From an uncultured Pseudogracilibacillus sp. (GTDB lineage: Bacteria > Bacillota > Bacilli > Bacillales > Amphibacillaceae): a DNA stretch of 8,611 bases. The notes beneath the pieces are model-generated. The model was not told the origin of the DNA and did not search any database. It saw only the letters and a list, made by a program, of their open reading frames with translations. Of this stretch, positions 1 through 5,066 are shown piece by piece. The translations under genes were made by a program, and so were the position numbers. Where the stretch lies: positions 1-8,611 of the forward strand of contig CALJVC010000113.1 of NCBI GenBank assembly GCA_937974845.1, written 5' to 3'. Each line of letters starts with the position of its first letter. Position 1 is the first letter of the stretch.

Positions 1-395
1 GTTAAAAACCTTTCAATATCTTCGATAGGGAAATGGTTTAATTTGTCTTGCAAATAAAGCTGAATCGCCTCTTCTGTTTTGATGACGGTTTCCTTTCCTT
101 CCGCTGTCAAGGATAGGTAGACGATTCGCCGATCCTCTTTATAGCGTTCCCGAGTCAGCATATTTTTTTCAACTAGTCGATTGACAAGGGCAGTAATGGC
201 ACTTCTTCCAACCCCCATCTCTTCTGCCAATTGGCTTGAGTTGACTCGCTCTTTATAAAAGATGTATTGCAAAACGGTAAATTGGTCCGTCGTAATTTCT
301 GGATGGACGTGTTGTTTCATCATATTATTTGTACTACGGTAAATTCGTTGAAAAGCTTTTTGGTAGCGGTGCATATAATTGGTTATCTTATCCAT
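1..395 (-). CDS. MarR-family transcriptional regulator, C-terminus cut by window edge
   Basis: Reading the minus strand from the ATG at 395 gives 131 residues with no stop before the edge; a MarR protein is usually about 140-160, so most of it is here. A helical N-terminus (1-45) is followed by the winged helix: SSQLAEEMGVGRSAITALVNRL (about 53-74) as helix-turn-helix, then a wing with the family's D-x-R signature (KEDRRIVYLSLTAEGK, D88/R90). The visible part has no cysteine, so it is unlikely to sense oxidants by the thiol chemistry of OhrR; the ligand cannot be told. The start is set by AGGAGG at 401-406, five bases upstream. An ATG at 400 abuts the ribosome site and stops after five codons. 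A perfect palindrome at 412-436 in its leader suggests it represses itself. Any co-transcribed target, often a transporter or oxidoreductase, would lie left of the window. Confidence 0.93.
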   Translation of the reverse strand, partial: MDKITNYMHRYQKAFQRIYRSTNNMMKQHVHPEITTDQFTVLQYIFYKERVNSSQLAEEMGVGRSAITALVNRLVEKNMLTRERYKEDRRIVYLSLTAEGKETVIKTEEAIQLYLQDKLNHFPIEDIERFL

Positions 396-411
396 TGCAT
401 CCTCCTAAGAA

Positions 412-436
412 TAATAGTTCACTAGGTGAACTATTA
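412..436. promoter_or_regulatory. Palindromic operator in the MarR gene leader
   Basis: Perfect inverted repeat with 11-base arms TAATAGTTCAC and GTGAACTATTA around the 3-base centre TAG. It lies between the -10 box (449-454) and the ribosome site (401-406), so a bound dimer would block transcript extension. MarR proteins commonly bind symmetric sites of about this size in their own promoters. Autorepression is inferred. Confidence 0.72.
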
Positions 437-448
437 GATGTATGAATT

Positions 449-477
449 ATTATAATGAATTTAAGGAAAAAAGTGAA
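449..477 (-). promoter_or_regulatory. SigA-type promoter of the MarR gene
   Basis: On the minus strand, TTCACT (472-477, four of six matches to TTGACA) lies 17 bases from a perfect TATAAT (449-454). Transcription would begin near 442, just upstream of the palindrome. The promoter starts after the terminator of the upstream lipoprotein gene, so the MarR gene is its own unit. Confidence 0.65.
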
Positions 478-507
478 AAAATTGAAAGAAGACCTCATAT
501 TCATAAT

Positions 508-545
508 AAAAAACGAACGACTCCTTAAGGAGGAGGTCGTTCGTT
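508..545 (-). terminator. Rho-independent terminator of the lipoprotein gene
   Basis: Arms at 512-526 and 531-545 (AACGAACGAC paired with GTCGTTCGTT, continuing through a one-base bulge into TCCT/AGGA) form a long hairpin. On the minus strand it is followed by six T (508-513). The plus side lacks a T run, so it acts on minus-strand transcripts only. Confidence 0.88.
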
Positions 546-591
546 ACATATAGAGAATGAAGGGAAGGCGTTGCTAATTTTTAGAGCAAGG

Positions 592-1350
592 CTAAGGTTT
601 ATACTGGCCCGCTAGTTCTGGATTTTGCAATGTCGTGTCTCGATGAATAGCTACAACATAGGGTTCGGCCTCCTGATCATCTTTTTTCTTTATACGAAAA
701 ATATAATATTCCTCGGTGGAATCAATCATATCCGCTTGGCTGTTGTGCTGATAGTGATAATATTCCTTAATGTCCTCAATCGTTAAGTCTAGCTTCGGGT
801 TGTCAATTTCTTCAATATGGTAGTCATAGAGTAACCATACTTGATGTTCTTTCACATAAACGACAGTAAACTCCCGGGGTTTCTCCTGATGTGTCGCATC
901 AGCCATTTGGATGAAGCGGGCTGTAAATTCATCTTCCTTTTCATCTACGAGTTCAAACCTTAAATCGATGTTGTTTTTTGAAAGATCGGGATCGTGCATG
1001 GAATGGTAATATTCATAAAGAAGCGTCCGCATTAAAGGTTCGAGGCGCTCCTCGGCAAATAAGGCTCGGAAGGCTCCTCGATAAGGCTTTAAAAATTCTT
1101 CCTGTTTATCGGAGCTTCGTTTTTCATCGAGTAAATCTTCATTGATAATGTCGTTATCCGTATCAAACAAGTCGTTTTCCCGATATTGTTCTAATACTAG
1201 TTCGATTCGGTCGAAACTTTCGGTAACAATTTTTCTAGCAATGGTATCGGTGACTCCATAGCCTAGATGTTCTGTATCGGGCAAGGCTTGGCAAGCCGTA
1301 AAAATCATTGTACTGAGAAAAATGAACGGGAAAAATATTCTTCGTCGCAT
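592..1350 (-). CDS. Unrecognised secreted lipoprotein
   Basis: The product has 252 residues. The N-terminus MRRRIFFPF plus a hydrophobic stretch ends in a lipobox (IFTAC, Cys20), so it should be exported, lipidated and anchored on the outer face of the membrane. The mature part is very acidic and Tyr-rich, with charged stretches such as DLFDTDNDIINEDLLDEK and no cysteine or visible enzyme motif. Its second half (about 125-235) alternates short hydrophobic and charged runs, as a small alpha/beta domain might. I do not recognise the family and give no function. The start is the ATG at 1350: AAGGAG (1359-1364) lies eight bases upstream. The in-frame GTG at 1359 overlaps that ribosome site and is unlikely. 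It is a single gene with its own terminator at 508-545. Confidence 0.85.
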   Translation of the reverse strand: MRRRIFFPFIFLSTMIFTACQALPDTEHLGYGVTDTIARKIVTESFDRIELVLEQYRENDLFDTDNDIINEDLLDEKRSSDKQEEFLKPYRGAFRALFAEERLEPLMRTLLYEYYHSMHDPDLSKNNIDLRFELVDEKEDEFTARFIQMADATHQEKPREFTVVYVKEHQVWLLYDYHIEEIDNPKLDLTIEDIKEYYHYQHNSQADMIDSTEEYYIFRIKKKDDQEAEPYVVAIHRDTTLQNPELAGQYKP

Positions 1351-1382
1351 ACTGAACACTCCTTCAAGTCGACATCATAGTT

Positions 1383-1411
1383 AATGTAAACATTATTTTA
1401 ACAAATGTAAA
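1383..1411 (-). promoter_or_regulatory. Possible promoter of the lipoprotein gene
   Basis: On the minus strand TTTACA (1406-1411) lies 17 bases from TACATT (1383-1388, four of six matches). The start codon is about 30 bases downstream. TTTCGA with TAAAAT at 16 bases, slightly further upstream, is an alternative. This is a weak call. Confidence 0.35.
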
Positions 1412-1488
1412 GCTATTCGAAACTATTTTCTATAAGAAAAATAAGGCGTTAAAAGGAGCGCAATATCTTCCACTAAACTTAGGCTTAA

Positions 1489-1596
1489 AATCGAATACTT
1501 GATATGTTTCGAACGACGGTAAATATTGTCGGCGATGCCTCCTGTGCTGTCGTCGTAGCCGGAAGCGAGGGATCCCTTGATTCCGGTAATAAATAA
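1489..1596 (+). pseudogene. Relic of a DAACS (glutamate/dicarboxylate:cation) symporter, C-terminus only
   Basis: The frame through 1489-1596 reads NRILDMFRTTVNIVGDASC, then AVVVAGSEGSLDSGNK and a stop. This matches the last conserved block of DAACS sodium/proton-dicarboxylate or glutamate symporters: the D-R-x-L-D-M-x-R-T-x-x-N-V-x-G-D-A core followed by the A-V-V-V-A-x-S-E-G tail. Intact members have over 400 residues and eight transmembrane helices, and nothing of the rest can be found here. TAA at 1486-1488 sits in frame just before the block, TAG and further TAA codons lie a little upstream, and no ribosome site precedes ATG 1504. The fragment is therefore a deletion remnant whose G+C is above that of its surroundings. 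Assignment rests on remembered family motifs. Confidence 0.62.
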
Positions 1597-1703
1597 GGTC
1601 TAGTTTTAAGGCTGATAGCCGATATAATTCTCAATTAGTTTGGTGATTTTTTCATAAAAAGATAATAGAGAACCTTCAAACTACCTAGGACTAAGCATTT
1701 ATC

Positions 1704-1732
1704 TTAACGAAGAAAGCAAGCTATATTATAAT
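1704..1732 (+). promoter_or_regulatory. SigA-type promoter of the peroxidase gene
   Basis: TTAACG (1704-1709) lies 17 bases from a perfect TATAAT (1727-1732). The start point would be near 1739. This rules out the in-frame ATG at 1731, which is inside the -10 box, and supports translation from 1770. Confidence 0.75.
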
Positions 1733-1740
1733 GATTATAA
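1726..1740. promoter_or_regulatory. Perfect PerR box
   Basis: TTATAATGATTATAA is an exact 7-1-7 inverted repeat and equals the Bacillus PerR consensus TTATAATNATTATAA. It covers the -10 box and likely start point of the peroxidase promoter, so PerR with bound metal would block polymerase. Peroxide would relieve the block by oxidising PerR. The related Fur and Zur boxes differ at the outer bases (TGATAAT). Confidence 0.85.
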
Positions 1741-1769
1741 ATAGAAAAATAACAGGAGATGTGTATAGG

Positions 1770-2330
1770 ATGTCAGTGTATGAAAAGTTTTCCGTAGAAA
1801 CAGTAGATGGCAAAACGGTACCTCTATCTACCTATGAAGGGAAAGTAACCCTGATTGTTAATACGGCGAGTAAATGTCAGTATACCTATCAGTATGAACA
1901 GTTACAGGACTTATACGATAAATATAAGTTAAATAACTTTATGGTTCTAGGTTTTCCTTGTAACCAGTTCGATAAGCAGGAGCCTGGTACAAGTGAGGAG
2001 GCAGCAGAGTTCTGTCAATTAAACTACGGGGTTACGTTTCCAATCTTTAAAAAAATCGACGTAAATGGTGAAAAGGAATCCCCATTATTTAAATATTTAA
2101 AGCAGGAGGCGCCCTTCAAAGGCTTCGATGAGACTCATATGCCAGAAAAGCTATTGAAAATGCGTTTAGAAGAAAACTATCCAGAGTGGGTCGTTGGTGA
2201 TGCAATCAAGTGGAACTTTACAAAGTTTTTAGTCGATCATGAAGGAAAAGTGATTGAACGGTTTGAACCCTTTGAAGAGCCAGAAAGCTTTGAAGCCAAA
2301 ATTGAACAGGCTTTAATTGCTGCGAAATAA
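1770..2330 (+). CDS. Glutathione-peroxidase-family thiol peroxidase (Cys type)
   Basis: A cytosolic thioredoxin-fold peroxidase that reduces H2O2 or organic hydroperoxides; bacterial Cys-type members usually take electrons from thioredoxin. The peroxidatic cysteine is C36 in NTASKC. The GFPCNQF block (61-67) carries the conserved Gln66, FCQLNYGVTFP (81-91) carries likely resolving C82, and W148/N149 of KWNF complete the catalytic set. The product has 186 residues against about 160 for the short bacterial form. The extra is an insertion at about 112-143, between KYLK and AIKWNF. CQYTYQY replaces the usual CGFTPQY after the active cysteine. The start is ATG 1770, with AGGAG at 1754-1758; the in-frame ATG 1731 lies inside the promoter. 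It is a single gene under a perfect PerR box, with a terminator at 2361-2404, which fits peroxide defence. Confidence 0.93.
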   Translation: MSVYEKFSVETVDGKTVPLSTYEGKVTLIVNTASKCQYTYQYEQLQDLYDKYKLNNFMVLGFPCNQFDKQEPGTSEEAAEFCQLNYGVTFPIFKKIDVNGEKESPLFKYLKQEAPFKGFDETHMPEKLLKMRLEENYPEWVVGDAIKWNFTKFLVDHEGKVIERFEPFEEPESFEAKIEQALIAAK

Positions 2331-2360
2331 TTTGTAAGGGGCGAATCGGCCAAGGGAATA

Positions 2361-2404
2361 CCTTTAAACGATAAGATGGTGTTTTATCGTTTAAAGGTTT
2401 TTTT
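2361..2404 (+). terminator. Rho-independent terminator of the peroxidase gene
   Basis: Perfect 14-base arms CCTTTAAACGATAA (2361-2374) and its complement (2384-2397) enclose a nine-base loop. Seven T follow (2398-2404). Confidence 0.92.
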
Positions 2405-2433
2405 GTTTAGGAGAAAGTTTGCGTGGGGCTTTA

Positions 2434-2442
2434 TGCTATACT
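2434..2442 (+). promoter_or_regulatory. Extended -10 promoter of the gntR-type gene
   Basis: TGCTATACT is an extended -10 element (TGn plus TATACT at 2437-2442). There is no good -35 at 17 bases, which extended -10 promoters tolerate. The start would be near 2449, so TTG at 2458 falls in the leader and the ATG at 2482 is the likely start codon. Confidence 0.55.
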
Positions 2443-2481
2443 AATCGATAAATATAGTTGACAAGGCGGTGTAATAAGCAT

Positions 2482-3165
2482 ATGCCACGAGCACAGAGGT
2501 TATCCGATCGGGTAGCTGAAGATATTTTATCCTTGATCGTTTCAGATAAATTATTTTTACCAGGAGATCAATTACCAAATGAAAATGAATTCGCTGAACA
2601 ATTAAAGGTAAGTCGTACTACTTTACGAGAAGCTTTACGTATTTTAGTTACCCATGGCGTCATTGAAATTAAACGAGGTCGAGGTACTTTTGTTCGAAAG
2701 GATTTCGATCCAAATGAAGGAGCAAATTTATCGAATCTAATCGACTTACAAGTTAATTTAAAGGATTTATATGAAATGCGACTAATCTTTGAGCCGGAAG
2801 CGGCCTATTATGCGACATTGAGGGCGACGGAACAAGAGCTAGAGCGCATCCTTTCTTATGGGAAATTGATAGAGGAAAAAATTAGGCGCCAGGAGGATCG
2901 CACCGAAGCAGAACAAAATTTCCACCAAGCGATTGCTAATGCGACCCATAATACTTTTATGGATCAGTTGATTCCTGTTATTTTTCAAGGGATTAATCAA
3001 GGAGTTAAGCTGTCGCACTTAAAGGAAGAGGTGTTAGAGCATACGATTCGAGACCACCGATTAATTATGGAGTTTATGCAGGCGAGAAATGCCGAAGGAG
3101 CTCGAAGTGCGATGAAGATTCATATTTTACATGCTATGAAGCAGATGAAGCTCTTAGGGGAATAG
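2482..3165 (+). CDS. GntR-family regulator, FadR subfamily (FCD ligand domain)
   Basis: A DNA-binding repressor or activator of 227 residues, the usual FadR-type size. The N-terminal winged helix covers about 1-72, with a recognition helix in VSRTTLREALRIL (43-55) and a wing at KRGRGTFVRK. The all-helical FCD domain follows. Its likely metal/ligand residues are H148 in EQNFHQAI (Glu in place of the usual Asp four residues earlier), H192 in RDHRLI and H214 in IHILHA. Start choice: AAGGCGGTG (2463-2471) pairs well with 16S rRNA and lies ten bases before ATG 2482. An in-frame TTG at 2458 precedes that ribosome site and would add eight residues unlike the family. ilvD follows by 89 bases with no terminator between, and a GT-N3-AC site lies in that gap, so ilvD and the regulator itself are likely targets. 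The effector is unknown. Confidence 0.9.
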   Translation: MPRAQRLSDRVAEDILSLIVSDKLFLPGDQLPNENEFAEQLKVSRTTLREALRILVTHGVIEIKRGRGTFVRKDFDPNEGANLSNLIDLQVNLKDLYEMRLIFEPEAAYYATLRATEQELERILSYGKLIEEKIRRQEDRTEAEQNFHQAIANATHNTFMDQLIPVIFQGINQGVKLSHLKEEVLEHTIRDHRLIMEFMQARNAEGARSAMKIHILHAMKQMKLLGE

Positions 3166-3176
3166 TTTTCCTCAAA

Positions 3177-3187
3177 TTGTCATACAA
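3177..3187. promoter_or_regulatory. Candidate FadR-type GntR operator upstream of ilvD
   Basis: TTGTCATACAA is an inverted repeat (TTGT-N3-ACAA) that fits the general FadR-subfamily site TNGTNNNACNA. It ends five bases before the -35 box of the ilvD promoter and follows the stop codon of the regulator gene by 11 bases. Binding by the adjacent regulator is inferred from pattern and position only. Confidence 0.5.
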
Positions 3188-3192
3188 CCCTA

Positions 3193-3221
3193 TTGACAGT
3201 AGACAACTAAAGCTTTAGAAT
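3193..3221 (+). promoter_or_regulatory. Near-consensus SigA promoter of ilvD
   Basis: TTGACA (3193-3198, perfect) lies 17 bases from TAGAAT (3216-3221, five of six). The start would be near 3228, leaving a leader of about 27 bases. That is too short for a T-box or an attenuator. A perfect 12-base palindrome, CTAAAGCTTTAG (3207-3218), overlaps the spacer and -10 box and may also be an operator. Confidence 0.8.
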
Positions 3222-3254
3222 GGTTAAAACGACAAAAAGCGAGGGGGATTCAAG

Positions 3255-4925
3255 TTGAGAAGTAATATGATAAAAGTCGGTCTAGATCGGGCACCGCATC
3301 GAAGCCTGCTCTATGCGACGGGAAAGGTTAAGCCAAAGGATTTAGACAAACCTTTTATAGGGGTATGTAACTCGTATATTGATATTATCCCAGGTCATGT
3401 TCACTTAAATAAGTTTGCAGAAGTAGTGAAGGAAGCGATTATTGAAGCTGGAGGTATTCCCTTCGAGTTTAATACAATCGGAGTTGACGATGGTATTGCC
3501 ATGGGACATATCGGAATGCGTTACTCTTTACCGAGTCGAGAACTGATAGCCGATGCGGCAGAGACGGTCATCAATGCCCACTGGTTTGACGGTGTTTTCT
3601 ACATTCCAAACTGTGATAAGATTACGCCGGGAATGTTAATGGCCGCTGTTCGTACGAACGTGCCATCAATTTTTGTATCCGGTGGTCCAATGGAAGCCGG
3701 TGTATCTTCTTCCGGTGAACAGATTTCCTTAACAAGTGTGTTTGAAGGAGTAGGAGCAGTAAAGTCCGGTCAAATGTCCGAGGAGGAGTTCCTCGATATT
3801 GAAATGAACGCTTGTCCGACTTGTGGTTCCTGTTCTGGAATGTTTACAGCGAACTCCATGAACAGTCTTATGGAAATGTTAGGAGTAACTTTACCAGGAA
3901 ACGGGACGATTGTCGCTACAAGTAAAAAACGTCACGACTTAATTCGAGAGGCGGCCCATCATCTCGTTCGTATGATTAAAGAAGATGTCAAACCTCGGGA
4001 TATTATTACAAAAGAAGCCATCGACGATGCCTTTGCCCTGGATATGGCGATGGGCGGTTCAACTAATACCGTCCTACACACGTTAGCCATCGCCCATGAG
4101 GCAGGGATTGACTATAACTTAGAAGATATTAATAAGGTGGCAGAAAAGGTACCTTATTTAGCAAAAATTATGCCAGCGTCAAGTATCTCAATGGATGATG
4201 TGAATAAAGCTGGTGGTGTTGAAGCGATTATTAATGAATTGACGAAAATTCCTGGAGCCATTCATCCTGAACGAATAACTGTCACAGGAAAAACGATGGG
4301 AGAGTTAGTGAAGGACTGCGAAATTAAAGACGACCAAGTCATTCGGACAAAGGACAATCCGTATAGTCCGGTAGGAGGTCTATCTATTTTATATGGAAAC
4401 CTAGCCCCAGAAGGTTCGGTCATTAAAGTTGGAGCTGTAGATCCATCGATTACAACCTTTACTGGAGAGGCCATCGTCTTTAATTCCCAGGAAGAAGCCC
4501 AAGAAGCTATTGACAATGGAAATGTAAGAGAAGGTCACGTAGTGGTCATTCGCTATGAAGGCCCAAAGGGAGGCCCAGGGATGCCTGAAATGTTAGCTCC
4601 TACCTCGTCCATCGTCGGCCGTGGCTTAGGGAAAAAGGTCGCCCTTATTACCGATGGCCGCTTTAGTGGGGCTACGCGGGGGATTGCGATTGGTCATATT
4701 TCTCCGGAAGCGGCGGAGGGTGGTCCGATTGCTTTAGTTGAAGATGGCGATAAGATTGAGATAGATCTTCAAAACCGCACAATTCATCTCGACGTATCTG
4801 AAGAAGAGTTAGCAGAGAGAAAGAAGAACCTGAAGCCCTTTGAACCTAAGATTAAAACAGGTTGGTTAGCGCGTTATTCCAAACTTGTCACTAACGCTTC
4901 AAAGGGTGGCATTATGGAAATCTAG
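3255..4925 (+). CDS. ilvD: Dihydroxy-acid dehydratase
   Basis: Converts 2,3-dihydroxy-isovalerate and 2,3-dihydroxy-3-methylvalerate to the 2-keto acids that lead to valine, leucine and isoleucine; cytosolic. It has 556 residues, full length for the Bacillus type. Cluster cysteines are C38 (VCNSY), C120 (PNCDK) and C193 (CPTCGSC). Having Cys at position 38, where the E. coli [4Fe-4S] enzyme has Val, points to the [2Fe-2S] class. Likely Mg ligands are D79, D121, carbamylated K122 and E445 (GPGMPEM); S471 in DGRFSG is the expected base. These blocks favour IlvD over the sugar-acid dehydratases of the same superfamily. The start is TTG 3255, seven bases after GAGGGGG (3241-3247), which keeps the conserved RSNMIK N-terminus; ATG 3267 would lose it. 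It stands alone, away from other ilv/leu genes, behind a GntR regulator. Confidence 0.97.
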   Translation: MRSNMIKVGLDRAPHRSLLYATGKVKPKDLDKPFIGVCNSYIDIIPGHVHLNKFAEVVKEAIIEAGGIPFEFNTIGVDDGIAMGHIGMRYSLPSRELIADAAETVINAHWFDGVFYIPNCDKITPGMLMAAVRTNVPSIFVSGGPMEAGVSSSGEQISLTSVFEGVGAVKSGQMSEEEFLDIEMNACPTCGSCSGMFTANSMNSLMEMLGVTLPGNGTIVATSKKRHDLIREAAHHLVRMIKEDVKPRDIITKEAIDDAFALDMAMGGSTNTVLHTLAIAHEAGIDYNLEDINKVAEKVPYLAKIMPASSISMDDVNKAGGVEAIINELTKIPGAIHPERITVTGKTMGELVKDCEIKDDQVIRTKDNPYSPVGGLSILYGNLAPEGSVIKVGAVDPSITTFTGEAIVFNSQEEAQEAIDNGNVREGHVVVIRYEGPKGGPGMPEMLAPTSSIVGRGLGKKVALITDGRFSGATRGIAIGHISPEAAEGGPIALVEDGDKIEIDLQNRTIHLDVSEEELAERKKNLKPFEPKIKTGWLARYSKLVTNASKGGIMEI

Positions 4926-4937
4926 TTATCTATAAAT

Positions 4938-4980
4938 GGTAGTCGTCCGCAATGAGGAAGTGGACGGCTACCGTTTTTTT
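4938..4980 (+). terminator. Rho-independent terminator of ilvD
   Basis: GGTAGTCGTCC (4938-4948) pairs with GGACGGCTACC (4962-4972) through one G-T pair. Seven T follow (4974-4980). Confidence 0.9.
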
Positions 4981-5011
4981 ATCTCTTTTTCATCTATTAC
5001 ATAGATAGCCA

Positions 5012-5056
5012 TAGAAAAAGCACTAGGTAGAAGCTCGCTTAATTACCTAGTGCTTT
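5012..5056 (-). terminator. Rho-independent terminator of the LysM endopeptidase gene
   Basis: Perfect 13-base arms AAAGCACTAGGTA (5017-5029) and TACCTAGTGCTTT (5044-5056). On the minus strand the hairpin ends in a five-T run (5015-5019). On the plus strand the arm is followed by CTTATT, so it may also back up ilvD termination weakly. Confidence 0.85.
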
Positions 5057-5066
5057 CTTATTGGAA

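Larger units (their letters stand above)
1351..1769. other. Divergent spacer between lipoprotein and peroxidase genes
   Basis: About 420 bases without an intact gene. The left part holds the lipoprotein promoter and ribosome site. The middle (about 1489-1596) is richer in G+C and is a relic of a symporter gene. The right end holds the PerR box and promoter of the peroxidase gene. I see no RNA gene in it. A small repeat, GGCT-GAT-AGCC at 1610-1620, has no T run after it. Confidence 0.6.

Noticed and set aside
1450..1640. A minus-strand frame through the G+C-rich patch of the spacer
   Set aside because: It has no usable start or ribosome site; the plus-strand reading matches a known transporter block, so the minus frame is its complement.
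1731..1769. Upstream in-frame start for the peroxidase at ATG 1731
   Set aside because: This ATG overlaps the -10 box and precedes the expected transcription start; the family N-terminus begins at 1770.
3217..3240. Possible CcpA (cre) site at TTAAAACGACAA before ilvD
   Set aside because: It keeps the central CG but misses several conserved cre positions and lacks symmetry.
4262..4516. Minus-strand open frame within ilvD
   Set aside because: Shadow of the conserved ilvD frame with no start signals.
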